Below, piece after piece: positions 22,738-35,384 of a stretch of 64,000 bases of DNA. How positions within the stretch are numbered: position 1 is the first letter of the stretch; each line of letters opens with the position of its first letter. A model generated the notes under the pieces. That model was not told the origin of the DNA and made no database searches. It saw only the letters and a list, made by a program, of their open reading frames with translations. Position numbers and translations under genes: made by a program. The stretch is taken from positions 8,502,917 to 8,566,916 of the forward strand of contig JAJEKV010000041.1 in the NCBI GenBank assembly GCA_021234155.1. Reading direction: 5' to 3'. The DNA is from Isoetes taiwanensis. Its lineage: Eukaryota > Streptophyta > Lycopodiopsida > Isoetales > Isoetaceae.

Positions 22738-23799
22738 TTTTTAAATTCCACGAGGAGACCAATAGGTCCTTAGGACCCATCAAATGGGCTAGTACAATAT
22801 TACTACTGGGATTAAAAACCCTCGCCGAAAGGTTTTCAAAGGGAAAAACCTTGCGGTAATGATGATACTAGACAAGCGAGATAATGACCACCGAGGGCTG
22901 GTAATTGCCATATGTTTATCTAGAACCTCGCATGTATGAAATGCCAAGTCATTGCACGGATGGTGCTTTCGAGAAGTTGTGGAAAATTGGAATGGAATGC
23001 TAAAAGGTCAAAAACGATTCAGGACTATCTAAAAAGGGGCAACTTGAGGAAAGAGTATGGCTTCCATCTTCAATAACCTCGTGAATCGGCAACAAAGTAA
23101 TATAATCTTCGCCAGCGGCAATTGCGACGCTCCCATCTACCGCTTCAATCAAATTGCTTTGTGGGACCTATGCGAATTGATGCAATAGCTACAAGCTTGT
23201 TCTGGACAATGAAGCGAAGCAAATAAGCTTGGGGCCCCGGTGCAAATTTGGGATTTGTGTGCATATAATGGCCGGTTTTCACTTGGGGCCAAAATGCGCT
23301 GCGTCCCATATCTTTTTTGAGAAAAGCGACCATTGAGATATTGTTGCAAAAGCCGTGATCGAATCGGTGAAGCATCGGCGATTAACAGTTTGCACGATTC
23401 AAGACAAAACCATGTAGTGCAATGCTCCAAACATCGCTTCAAACGCTAAAGGAGATTGACCAACGCGTGCAAGAAAGCGGGATACCTAACATCATCCATG
23501 TGGTGCACCTTGCGGATATAGTGGAGATGGCCGCCATGGCAAATGTTGAAGAGGCCAAAACCGCCCTTGTAAAAGAATAGCATAGGGCACCATTGTTTTA
23601 ACCGGTATCGGCGCGAGAAAGGACTTTTGCACCCTCCAAGCTCTCCCAATCAGCACCAATGGCATTACACTTCCTCGTAACCATACAAGAAAACAAAAGG
23701 TATGCAAAAGCCCCAAACAAGTGGGCTTTCAGGTATTATTGTCATTGAATTTATGTGAAAACAATTGTTTTGCATTGCATAAAGCTCATCCATCCAGCC

Positions 23800-24560
23800 C
23801 ACCGGGCTTGGTAATACATTGTTCCCAAAGTGTATTTCTTACATAATTCTACACCAAGATACTTGTAGCTATCACAACTTCAACTTTCATGGCTATCATA
23901 GTGCATAGTGGGAACATTGTGACGAGAAGGATTGAACTACCAAAAGCTTGGTCTTTGGAGATTAACGGCACTGTGTTCTCACAAAAATTGTGCGAGCATG
24001 TAAATGTTTCGCAGATACTTGGTAACCTGGTGATATGTGCTAGAAGTGAAACATCCTCGCGATACATAAGTTGCCTAATGATATAGTGTGCCAAATGTGG
24101 ACCTCGTACGCCATGATTATCAAGCCATTCTTCCAATTGATCAGTGTACAAACTAAAGAGCATAGGAGATAAAGGGGGCAACCCGACTAACCCAATATTG
24201 CTAGTGATTTGAATACCCTCGATGCTAGAAATTTAGTAAAACCCTTTCATAGGGAGAAATTGAAGCGCATTTTGAAGATCTTGTGGAACCCTTGCGCCCG
24301 CTGTAAAGAAGCTCAGCTGATGCATTGTATCAAAAGCAGTAGGTAAAATCCACAAAGCATACATGAGGTCTTGTTTCAAACTTATTTATATTCAGGTAAA
24401 AGCATGCGATTGTGAAAATATGGTCCTATTAATAGAGATAGCGTAGGAATGAAAGCACTGCTTTGTCGGCTGCGTACACTTGGTATGTTACGCCCTTGAT
24501 GTCATTGCTTTCGGTAAAGGCTAAGAGCTTTAAAATATGGAACTTACTATGATCATGCGA
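23800..24560 (-). pseudogene. LINE-B reverse transcriptase fragment
   Basis: The minus-strand frame 23,849-24,181 begins with PPLSPMLFSLYTDQLEEWL, the conserved block before the RT active site, and reaches LMYREDVSLLA at about 24,040-24,070. The catalytic YADD is replaced by YRED, so the first of the paired aspartates is missing. The upstream half of the RT is scattered over frames to about 24.56 kb. Confidence 0.75.
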
Positions 24561-25309
24561 TAATTAGAAGGGTCATGCTTATCACACCTTTAAATTGAAA
24601 TTACGACGCTGCGAAGCGGCCCAAGTTTAAAGCGAAGCCTTCTTGCAAGAAACTTGATTTAAAAGAGTAGTAGTGATGATTGGAAGCAATAGCGGACCAT
24701 ACATTTAAGCAGTGCTTACAAACCTTGAAGATCGGGGAGACTTGCCATTAGATAGATCACGCGGTCAACTTCCTCTCGTGAATTGAAGAATATCACCTAC
24801 CAAAGGAGGCGAATTAGGACCCGGGATGATCATATAAGTGGACAATAGCTCATCCCATTTCGCATGAAATATAGTCCAAAGAGTAGGAAGTGAATTACGA
24901 TATAATATTTTAGCGAGGAAGGTCCAGGGCTCCGCGTGGCGATGTAATTGAGCATTTGTTTGATTAACCGTGACAAAGCGTGCCTTCTTGCATTTCAAGA
25001 ACAGGAAGACTTATATAGATTTAGCATTGTTTTTAAAATTTGCTAGAGTCTTCATCAAACAGGCATTGTTAGAAAGGATTTCCTACGGCATAGAGCAACA
25101 CCGGAAGTCGTGTACCAAAGCAAAGAGCGGCAAAAGTAAACGAAGCATGCGGCAAATGCATTCACGGCTCTTGGAGGATTCGAGACTGAAATAATACATT
25201 CATAGATCAAAAGATCTAGAATAGGTCAAAATGGCGAATCACGGTCGAGGAGCTTTGGATAGCAATGGGTTGAAGAGATTGGAAACGCCACTTTTGAAAA
25301 TGACAAATA

Positions 25310-26030
25310 AAGTAGATGGTAGTGATTTTATCTCCTCATCTCTATGCCTTGTGCCAATTCAAAATCACGAAATGAGATCGAGGCTTGCACTTGGGAAATG
25401 ACATAATCAACAACACTAGTTACCACCACCACCTTTATCATGCGCCATAATACCTTTAGAGTGTAGCCCATTGCTTGAAAGCCATTACAAAGTACCATCT
25501 CAAAGGCGTCACGGATGGAGCTCCCTTCAAATGTTGAAGGGCGGGTTTGTAGGCTATCGAACGATGAGCGTGGAAAAGGCTATCGTGCGGACATCCATAA
25601 TGGGTCATGGACATCCTCAAGTATAGGTTGAGGCGGCTTACCATTTAAGTCACGAGTAGAAATCACCAAGAATAACGTACTATTTGTTTAGATTGAGCAA
25701 TGCATCGCAAAGATACACCATAGGGATCTCCTTTGCGGCGACATCCTTCATCATAAAAAGGTGATGATGTAGGTGGGAAGTATGACTGACAACAAAATGG
25801 GATACTATTGCGTAAGGACACGATCCACATGTAGCGATTATATCTATCTGACTTATGAAGGCGTGATATATGGGCAGGAAGAATTTAAAAGCGCAAGAGG
25901 AAATATCAAACAGCGCCACCACAACCCTCGTTGCCCATGACATTCATTAAATAATAGAAAAGAATTAATAGCACAGCAAAACAAGCAACAGCATGAAACT
26001 AAAGGAGGCCAATTGGTGGAGATATTATGC
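25310..26030 (-). pseudogene. LINE-B endonuclease fragment
   Basis: Visible blocks in order on the minus strand: a Gly-rich GGVA-like block near 25,910, VILGDFYS (25,656-25,675; GDFN with Asn changed to Tyr), a SVVDYV block (25,400-25,420) and a degenerate SDHYPLY near 25,330. The catalytic QETW block, expected near 26.05 kb, is absent, consistent with truncation at the duplication edge. Confidence 0.65.
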
Positions 26031-26059
26031 ATACGGATGTCGATCAAATTGATAGATAA

Positions 26060-27650
26060 TATCTAGAGTTCTTTATTGAACATTGTCATGCAAGATTAGT
26101 TTACAGCATAGCATTTCTAGCACTTCAAACCCGCAATGAGACTCAAAGCGGGTAAAAAGAGTCAGAGTCTTTGCGGCATTACTCAAAGTAGCGCTATGAG
26201 ATGGAACGCACCACAAAGCCGGTGGAGCCAAAATAGTAATGCTTGAGGATCTTTGAAAGACATACACAAAGAGTTACATTGCTTTGGTATGCTAGGTTAT
26301 TGCATGAAGGACTTTGGAAAGCCTCTCATTCCGGTGTGCGCATGCATAATGTCGTCAATGAAGCTGATGAGAGGGAAAAGAAATATGCGTTATATGGAGT
26401 AGGAGAAATCAAAGATATGAGGTTTGTCTAGATCCTAAAACTTACTCATTAGTTGCATCATTTCGCGAGATTATCGCGTAATATGTCGTCATTAAGCCAC
26501 CATTGATGTACACAATCACGAAGGAGATGGTGAGCGAAGGATTCTATCCTACGTGACACCACTGATAGGCTATACCTACTAAGCAGCCAAAATGTAGATC
26601 AAAAGTTAAAGAATGACATATGATCTAATGGTGAACCCACATTCCAAGCAACCCGTGAAAGTATGCTCGTTGTTCTTTATAGACCCATAGACGATAATCC
26701 GGCACTCATAATGTCGAGAGCGTCGCCATTGTAAATCCATTTTACCCAATCCCCAAAGATTACTTTGTGAGCATCAACTGTGAATGAAGACCAGGACAAA
26801 ATCATTTGGAAGCACATGTTGGGCGGACTCCAAAATACAATTGTAGATTGAGATTTGGAGTCTTCCGGAACTCATTTTCGCGGCCAGTGACACTTCACGG
26901 TGTCAATGAGAGATACTATAGTAATTATCATTTAGTTTAATATCTAGTGTAATAGCATTATGTTTCATTTAGCGTTTATATTTGTTAACATCACGGGTTA
27001 TAGAAGCCCCAATGCATCCTCCACATTGACATTCCGTCATTCCTGAGTAAACAATAATATGGAAGTAGAATTATCATAGTGCGAGAGAAATAGCGGTTGG
27101 AAGTTCAAGTTGGAGTTAGTTCCTCCACCATCGGTAGCAACCACCACCTCTCCATGGTGATCCCCATTGGCCGATAACATACATTGTGGTTAGTTGGATA
27201 TATCAATGAAGCCCAGATCAATTGAAACTATTGTTGATGCACATATTAGTTTGGACATAGACTAGGAGGCAATTAGATTAGCAAATAAAATGGGCTAGCT
27301 GCTTATGCAGCAGTTGTTTGATGAACAAATCAACCAAGAGATGTGTATAAAAGCATCTTAAATGCATGCATCCATATTGAGGTTGCTTGTAAATTCGTGA
27401 CATGCCTACTTTTACCTACTTATTACACTTAATGTTACATTAAAGCATATATAATAAGAATTACATTGTAATTCATTTATATTTTTGTTATATGCCTTAT
27501 GGTGAGTATTTGTTTTCATTTGTTATAATGGTATATGTTACTTACATGTTTTACACCCTACATACAATTATTACACAGCTTATAACATCAATTCATTCGA
27601 TGTTGTTTTAGAAGTTTGTAAAAATTTTTAGGTATTACAAAACCATTTAC
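26060..27650. other. Unassigned part of copy A
   Basis: No recognisable gene. Minus-strand frames such as 26,073-26,267 are not conserved in copy B. The last 250 bases are very AT-rich (TATATAATAAG, TTTTGTTATATG) and lead into the MITE relative. Confidence 0.4.
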
Positions 27651-27654
27651 ATTA

Positions 27655-27925
27655 CACACTTCAAAATTAAATTCCCCCTTAAATCCTTTGGTTGGGTGCA
27701 TATTCCTGCAGTGATGTAGAAACGGGAGCTCCTAAAATTATGTTGCATTTACAAAATCAACATCCTTATAGTGGGTGTCTGTATATAGTATACAAATTTT
27801 GTATGCATACCCACAAATTAGGGACCCAGCATTTATTGTATGCGGTCTTGATTAAGGAATAATGCCTATCCATGACTCGATCTAGGAGTCACCTCAGATG
27901 TGTGAATATCTCTTATAGATATCTA
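27655..27925. mobile_element. MITE relative, copy A
   Basis: Shares with 2,560-2,840 the blocks AAATTAAATTCCCC, GGTTGGGTGCATATTC, ACAAAATCAACA, CCCACAAA and GATTAAGGAATAATGCCTATCC, in order. The outer inverted arms of the 2.5-kb element are lacking, so only the inner arm plus spacer is represented. Confidence 0.6.
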
Positions 27926-27929
27926 TCAA

Positions 27930-28345
27930 ATCAATTAGAGACGAGACCAAAGAGATCAGCATTAGGACAAAAGGAAGAATATGATCCATAGACTCTTCCT
28001 GTAGGTATGAGGAATGGCGGAGAGTTGAGACATTGTATCTCTTGGACAAGGACACAAGATTAGTCAAACTTTTATTAGCCTGAAATGACGATAAGAAAGT
28101 GATCTTTGAAGTGCAATAGGAATTCCATATGTTTTTGAAGGAATGAATTCACGATTAGTTTATGACCATTTTGCATGGCAAATGAGAAATCATCAATGTG
28201 ACTCAGTTGGAATATCTATCTGTGACCTTGTAGACATTCTTACAGAGTCCATCTGAGGTAGTACTATAAGCGTTGGAATTTTTAGGGCGAGATATTCTTA
28301 AAGTGTGCATATAGTTTTTGTCCTTGAAGTACCCGATGATTGTTT
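27930..28345 (-). pseudogene. L1 zinc-binding (zf-RVT) remnant, copy A
   Basis: Degraded duplicate of 39,100-39,545, where the domain is readable. Collinear blocks such as the reverse complement of AGACTCTTCCTGTAGGTA and TTGTATCTCTTGGACAAGG are present. Indels destroy the frame. Confidence 0.55.
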
Positions 28346-28346
28346 T

Positions 28347-29285
28347 AAGGAAGGAAGGAAGGAAGAGTTCTTTTATCGTAGCGAATAATCGGCCTATGGG
28401 ACCCAAATTACCAGTATGACAAAATAGTTGCTACAGTTAAAAACTATAGGAGGAAAAAGTCCACGGTAACAAGCACTGGCGGTATTACAAATATCTATAT
28501 ACATGAATTCCTGACATCTCAGGATAGGCGGAGGGTGAAGTCATGAGGATCAAAACCTCCACGGAGGTAGGAGCCGAGGATCAGGCCCGTGACGTCTTGA
28601 AGTAGCTCGTCTCTTGAGGACATGCAGATTTTACGAGGAGAATAATGGCGAGCGAATCGATTATAGGTTTGGGCCAGTCTGGAAGGCATGGCTTTCATCC
28701 TCAACCAACCCAGTGGACAACAACCCGGCAAGCACATCACTGGCGGCTCTCAACCCAGGCAGTCTGGCCAAGATGGTGGGCCCTGATTCGAATGAATGAT
28801 GATCTGCTTCTTCATGGAGCGAGAGCAGCGAGGTGGTAGGCGATTGAGGGGTTTATGTGCTTTGTTTGTAGTGTGCCATCTTTACCTGTTCCGGAGCATG
28901 GTGGTCTAGAGCTTCCCGAGGAAGCAAGAGTCAGCCCCTCGACCTATCGGTAAGATGCAGTAATGCACTGGGCCGCACCTGCATATCGTCTACGTTCCGT
29001 GGCCTTGATATGGAGCTCTTGTCCTTCAATAAAGCTACGGAGTCGTGCGGGCTCCTTCTTCCTGATGTGAGCCAAGTCGCAGGAAACGAGTGTAGCCATC
29101 TTGTATACGGGAAATAAACAGTAATGATGTCTGCTCGAGGGCCGCATCACGAGGGCATGAATCACATCTCCTGTAACAAGATCGATATGGAGGCCGAGGG
29201 CTTCACCCACAAGTGCGCGTCAAAAATGCCCCTTTGGACAGTCGTTTCCAAATTAAGCCAAAGAGAACCTGCTGGCCAAAATAAA
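28347..29285 (-). mobile_element. LINE-C1: truncated LINE inserted in L1 remnant
   Basis: Begins with an AAGG tail (28,347-28,364) and continues with sequence collinear with the LINE-A 3' kilobase (7,380-8,385). It stops at about 29,285, after which L1-type flanking sequence resumes. It is therefore a 5'-truncated copy of about 0.94 kb nested in the L1 remnant, and both were later duplicated together (LINE-C2 at 39.55 kb). The interior is GC-richer than its surroundings, like LINE-A. Confidence 0.7.
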
Positions 29286-29289
29286 GAAG

Positions 29290-32200
29290 TTATTATCTGT
29301 AGAGTCTTTTTATAAGATACCTTTCACCGGACCATTTATTGTAGATCCTAGGATGCTTGATGAAAACTATCACTTTGGAAGCGTTGATCTTGAAGATAGG
29401 GACCAAAGAATAAATTAAGTGTTCATAGTGGCATCAGTGACTTTATCCTCTGTAGACAAGATTGAACTTTATTCGAGGCCATAATCCAATTTGCATTAGA
29501 GGAGAAGAGATTTGGAATGAGGATGCAAATGCACAAAGCCCGGTCGGGGAATGATTACTTAATGGCGGATGACCAAGGGACCGGGTATATTGACCAATAG
29601 CGATGAATTTAGAAGCGGGAGGCTATTACCCATGATCATAATAAATGGAAAGTGCAACCCGATTACATGGCTTTGATAGAACCCTTTTGGAGATTTTGAC
29701 AAAAGTCCGAGTTCCTAAGTTGATTCCATTTATTCACTTTAACTGAAACGTGATTGTCTTTCAAAATGGACATCTTTGTACAGAAGGAAGATTAAAGAGA
29801 AATCACCAAGTGATAAAGATTTTGCTTAGAATTCGAGAATTTCGGCTAATGCACCATCAAAAATTTCATCGGTAGGCTTCTGCTTGGGCTTTATGACTCC
29901 ATAAAATGGGTGGAACTGAGAGGTAGAAGGATGCAACAAGGGGAATGCGTGGCCATAAGTCCAGGATCTTTTGAGAAGTTACCCCATATCGTCACTTTGC
30001 GGGATCACGGGATTCATTTTCGATCAGCAGAGCAAATTAGAAAAACTACCAAATAATAAACATTTTTTGGGTTTTCTTGGAATGATCTTGGCGATCTATA
30101 GCGGCAATGATAAGCTTAGAAGGCACTAACTCCAACAAAACCATGAAAGAACTATTACTACTATTTGTGATCAAGTAATGGAGCATTGACCTCTCACTTA
30201 TATTGGAGTCTATAGATTTAGGAAGTCTAGCGATATAGGAACATCTTTGGAAGGCGATAATTTCGAGGCATACCGGTCACTGTAACAAAATGAAGGCCCA
30301 AAATTCTCCTATCAATCCACATAAACTCCATCAACATTCATCTGCTCGCATTATGTCAAAAAATCATACGTCACTTCCAAGAAAAGGCACAAGCATGCCT
30401 GAGTTAGAAACCAAAGCATTTTCCTTTAAAGGCTTAAATACCATTGACATCAAATGAGTAGCTGCATAGATTGCATTTTGCCTAAAGAGTCGTATAAGCC
30501 ATGGCATCCATTTCTCACTTATACAAATTCCCTCTGAAAACAATTCACACTGGATTGAAACGAGTTGAAATTGTGCCTAAACAAAAGCGAAGATCGGTAA
30601 CCATATCGGACATTTTAATAACCCTCAATTTGTATTTATATTTTCCTCCATATAATGATGCATCTAGTAAATAATAATGGTCCTATAGTTTAGCCAATTT
30701 AAAGAAAGGAAATCACATTATAGATTACGTTTGTTATTTAAAATAAAAGTATTTCTGCTTAACGACAAATTCGTTGGTATATATGTATGTATATATACTT
30801 GGGGTGTTTTTTGCTTATCTCAAAGCAACCTTCCATTATTTTGGGATCAATAGCTAAAGGGTGAAGAAGCGATTCAACTTAGCATTTAGTTATACTCCTA
30901 CTTCAGACTCATGCATTGCGCTGAGTCAAAGCCTTATTGAGCATATAAGAATACAAATTCATGACCATATTTACATGATCTTCTAATATAGAACATGTAC
31001 TCCTGGTGGGAAGAATTTGTTACCGAAAAGTCCAGTAAAGAGCAAGGAGTTAGAGCGGATTTGAAATGCAGCCCTACCGAGGAATAAATTATCACGCTTC
31101 CGGCTTTAAAATGCTATCGGTGTCATAGGAGTTCCTTGTTGGGAAATCATATTGGTGAATCACGTATTACTCAAAATGCTCTCACATATACAATTACTAC
31201 ATGAAAAGATGAAGATTACAATTTGAAGACCAATATGTCTAGATGAAAGGCATAAACAGTAAAAGATCTACCACTAGAATGGTAGGTACAATAATCATAG
31301 AAGTGCGGCATAATCATCACCCATTATCAGCGTCATAGTAGTGCTCAATCAAGCTTGAAGCATAGTTTGAGAAAATCATCATTAGCTATGTTTTGCCATC
31401 GTTTTGGCAATAATACGGCCAGTAATTCAATAGTTGGTTTCATACCGGATGCTTTTATGAAAACCAAAGTAGAAAAAGAACACAGTTGTTAGTCTCCATC
31501 CCTTCGATCCTTGTTGTTCCTACATGGAAACCATTAATTTATAGCTGAGTGTGTTTTTAGCTCCAATCGGCATGCCAACTGGTAAGATTGACCACGATAA
31601 TACATGCCATTGTCTCTGGTGGCGAGAAATAATAGAAAAGTTGGCTTGCAATATAGATAATTTGTCGCCGATGGTCAGAAAAAGTAGATCTCTTAGCACA
31701 ACTTTCGGGCTTTTTTTTTCTTACTGATAAATTATAAATGGAAGTAATACCATAATGCCATCATCTTTGAGGATTACGTTACATATTTTTTTTTTCTATG
31801 GTATTACAAAGAAACACAAGTGAAATTAGATGTTTTATCACACCTCCAAAGATATGAAAAATACCACATGCAACACGAAGCATACTTATATTTTCTCATG
31901 GCAATGATCATAGGATCCATTAAATTATTGCATCTGAGGTCAAAATAAACATTTGCAATAATAATTTTTGTGCATCATTGTCTCAGCGAAAAGTCAACAA
32001 AATCGCCTTCAAAAGTTACTCAGGACGCTTCTGACTGGGGCTTGGATTATCGTAATGCTGTCCCACTGTCGAGCTATCGGCTCTAACTTTGGAGTGATAT
32101 TAGAGCCTCTAAGATTAATATAGATTATCCCCTTATTTCTACTGCGGTAAGGCAAAGCGTATGGCCTTCTATTCGGAAATCCACTTGCCAATTTCGAAAT

Positions 32201-33300
32201 ATTTTGTGGCCCGATAGTCATTTGTCAAAACCCTTGCATACAGGTTTTAGCTTCCAGCAAATACCATCGCAACTTATTTTCCTAGCATATTACTTTATTT
32301 AAGGGATAAGGTTCCCAAATGATTGAGTTAGTAAAAGGTTTTTGGCGAAGGTGGGTACGAGAAATATAGGGATTAGGGTTTTATTAAAATAACTTGGCCC
32401 TTGTCTAATGTTAGTTTGATTTTAAGGCACGTGGCCCGGGGCGCTCCCCTCGAGCATAAAGCCCTAAGGAACGAGAGAGAGGCTGTGTCGATTGCCGCAG
32501 GAGAGAATCTTTGCTTTCAGTGATAGATAAAAGCTTTCTCGAGAGGATGCCATGTTAGAAGCCGGCGGGAAGGCTGGCTTCAGAAGCTTATACGAGAGCT
32601 ATGGCATCTCATGCAAAGATGCCTTAAGTGGCTGACTGCTTGTTCTTTCCTTTACTGCTTTGTTTATCTACCTACGGGTCGTTTGTAGAGGCCTCTTCTT
32701 GGGCTTCTCTGAACCTACGTGAGTCGAAGGCTTTGAAGTTTCGATGTAAAGCTTTAGAAACTCTCTTCAAGAGTGTGCGGCCTAGGTGAAGCTCAATTGG
32801 ATGTAGCGGTGTTGGTGGTTGGGAGGTTAGGAAGAGTCGCGCAAAGAAGTTCGAAGAGGAGTCCAACCGCCACGGCGAAATGCGATTTGTTTTGAGCTAT
32901 ATTTTCTTTGAAATCTTGACATCAAATCTTCTTTGAAATCTTTGCGGTGGCGACAAAACATACTTATTTGATCTTTGTTTTTCTTGGGCCGTTGTTGAAT
33001 TGAAGAAGGCTTCGAACTTGTGCTTTCAATCACGGTTCTTAATAATGATGTTGTTTGAATGGCAGCTTTCATTTCACATCCATTTCTTCTTATATGTGTC
33101 ATATTACATTCTTCACTCTGTTATACTAGTATTTCTTCTTATGCAGCGTGATGCATAAATGGCCAATGGTAGCTTTTACATTTTTGTGTGTATGGATTCA
33201 ACTATATGATGTATATATGCTCAATATAATACTAAGAAGTATAAGTGCGCCAGTACATCAGTGGAGTGATGTGTAAATTCCACGACCCTCGATTTGGCAT
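29290..33300. other. 4 kb unassigned, duplicated at 40.5-44.5 kb
   Basis: AT-rich sequence in which no frame is long. The first part probably continues the L1 element upstream of LINE-C: copy B has a minus-strand frame (about 40,530-40,609) with AIKHPRIYNKWSERY that fits the region before the L1 zinc-binding domain. Beyond that, I cannot assign the stretch. Two T runs near 31.7-31.8 kb are not equal in length between copies. Confidence 0.4.
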
Positions 33301-33349
33301 ATTCATAGAACTATGCTTGGATCCAATGATCAAAAAAACAATAAGGATA

Positions 33350-34790
33350 AGAGCAATACAATAAGGATAATAATATCCTCCCAAACTTGTCAAACTTTAT
33401 TGTTTGCCACTAAATTGGTTGTTGTTTCCAAAGCTATGTCCATTACTTGATCTTTTGAGTGTCAAAATTCCATAACCAGATGCACAGAAGGTAATAAACT
33501 AGCAACCAAGGACCCACTTGCCAGAATTAAAATATTTTCACTTAGTCTAATAGATCCTTAGCTTGAAGCCCCTTGTAGATTTTCTATCCTTACATATGGC
33601 AAACCTTTGCACCAAATATATCACCCCTTAGCATGCCTTTGGGGATATCAATTTCTCCCCACATGTAAAAATTCTGTCTGCCTCAGAAATTGATTGTTGC
33701 TTCAAAGAGGATGCAGTAAATGCATGATCTACGGCCTAAGCTTCATATATTAATGGAATATTCTGCTACTTTTCTAGAATGTTGACTATCCATTCTTTAA
33801 CTTTAGAGAGCCTTGATGACCTTAAATAACAAAGGGGTAGAAGGCATATAATATTTTACGTGTCCCTTGTCATTATAATAATAAAGTCCATAGGTTGCAA
33901 AGCTTGTTTTTGCTTCATGTTATTTACCACAAACTTTGAAAGTTGTATAGTCTTTAAATATCCGCCTAAAGACATTGACTAAGCGGTTGCTTGTTAAACC
34001 ATTTTATAAGAGAGTCACGGACCATTTTTGAACTCAGTGAGGATCACTTTCATAAGTAAAATATGAAAATGTAGTTGCTTGTGTCTGATTAAAGGTAGCA
34101 GCATTCTTGTAATATACATTTGAAACCAATTGAATATATTGAATAAAATTGAACCCATTAAATGACCTCAGTTTGTCAAATTTAGTAGTATCATATTTGC
34201 CTAGCTTGTCATCAAAACCTGTATGTGGACATTTTAAAGAAGTGCATCTTAGTAGATTATAGTCATTCAATATGCTTTCACATTTATCCTCTTTAATTTC
34301 TAGGAAATTGGGGATAAATCCCTCAAGAGATTGTCATCATTCTTGGTTGCCCTTGTCCATGAACATTCTTATGTTATGATTATTAAGACTTACTTTAAAA
34401 TCAATAGCTTCTCTGTATGTATCTTGAAATAGAAGCTAGCAAATCCTTTCTTCCTAAAGCGCGATCTTGGATGAATCACGAGGCTCATATTGTGCGAATA
34501 AATATTACACCACAATGGAAGGCATGAAATCCACATGGGTATTCCCCTTTCATTTTGTTTCCATACAGCATTCCCTAATTGAATGTGGCAATTGGATATC
34601 AACCAATTATTGATGGCGACCATTTTAGTTTAATGATATATCAATTGCTTTAGTTATGTGCATATGCTTTGGAGTGCTTACTAATTGTCGATGATATATA
34701 TCCTTCTTACGTGCTCAGAGTCCAGTTGCTAATCTTATATTCTAGACTTAAAGTAGTATATCTTATAAGTTGTAGTATCTTATGAGTTGT
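33350..34790 (-). pseudogene. Reverse transcriptase remnant resembling Penelope-like RT, copy A
   Basis: Minus-strand frames 34,390-34,623 and 34,034-34,270 show NNWLISNCHIQLGNAVWKQ, then GIPMW (34,531-34,545; corresponding to a GIPMG box), then further on LEIKEDK, GKYDTTKFDKLRS and FNFIQYIQL-SN. In copy B the catalytic box YIDDL is readable at 45,571-45,585; in copy A it is degraded. The combination of a GIPMG box, YIDD and a following YD-K-FNF-SN block resembles RTs of Penelope-like elements and related animal and algal enzymes more than LINE or LTR RTs. No GIY-YIG endonuclease was found downstream. The gypsy LTR at 34,806 interrupts its 5' side. Confidence 0.5.
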
Positions 34791-34800
34791 ATATCTTAAA

Positions 34801-34805
34801 GTAGT
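34801..34805. other. Target-site duplication GTAGT in copy A
   Basis: GTAGT directly precedes the LTR here as it does at 45,973-45,977. The flanking AT repeat to the left is also the same, which shows that copy A was made from an already inserted element. Confidence 0.75.
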
Positions 34806-35384
34806 TATTGTACATTTTGTAGGACACCGCGAGGTCTATACTTGCTTTGCATGAAGGCCCGAGGCCCAAGCCCGCGGTGTCCAAGAAGAGGTCTACAAAG
34901 CCACGGTGAGTCAAGCTCCTCAAATGAAGACCCAAAGGTAGGACCATGGCCGGGCCACTACTTGTCTACATTGCTTGTGCGGGCCAGCTCTGATTCTGTT
35001 AGGTGCTGATGGGTGGGTGAGCGTTGTCATGATGAGGTCGGGCGTAGGCCACTCAGGTAATTCCTATATATTGTAGCTTGCTCCTTGAGGGTTAGAGTGT
35101 TCTTTTGTGCATACTCTGAGGCTGATGACGGACATCTTTGGTGCGCTTTGTTGTCGCTCTTTGAAACCTTCATTGTACACTTGTTTTTTGATCAATGGAT
35201 TGCAGGTATTTCTCCACAAGTGTCTTGTGTGTTTCATTGTGTATTGCAATTCTTTGTTTTATCACGGTTTTCTTGTTCCTACATTAGCAAAATCCGGCGT
35301 GACAAAGTGTCGAGGATTTGCCTGCTTGGGACTAAAGGATCTCCGCGGAGATGTCCCTCGGCGATCAGAGCCGGACCCCAAACA
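34806..35384 (+). mobile_element. 5' LTR of the gypsy element, copy A
   Basis: Collinear with the LTRs at 45,978-46,560 and 56,424-57,026. Shared blocks include CCCAAAGGTAGGACC, CGTTGTCATGATGAGG, the TATA-like CCTATATATTGTAGC (35,063-35,077), TGTCTTGTGTGTTTCATTGT and the end CCGGACCCCAAACA. It starts with TATTG instead of TGTTAG, probably through small changes. Confidence 0.8.

Larger units (their letters stand above)
22738..26040 (-). mobile_element. LINE-B: 5'-truncated non-LTR retrotransposon
   Basis: In minus-strand order it holds the C-terminal two-thirds of an endonuclease (about 26.0-25.3 kb), a linker containing KCKKARFV (about 24,977-25,000), an RT (24.6-23.8 kb), the C-terminal region and the TATTC tail. 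The 3' end (ACGAGGAGACCAATAGGTCC near 22,750) aligns with the LINE-A 3' end at about 7,395. It is less GC-rich than LINE-A. Its 5' limit coincides with the left edge of the 11.2-kb duplication, so it may have been cut by that event or be naturally truncated. Confidence 0.75.

Noticed and set aside
22481-22783. ORF with repeated SILFY peptide
   Set aside because: It is a translation of the GAATA microsatellite tail of LINE-B.
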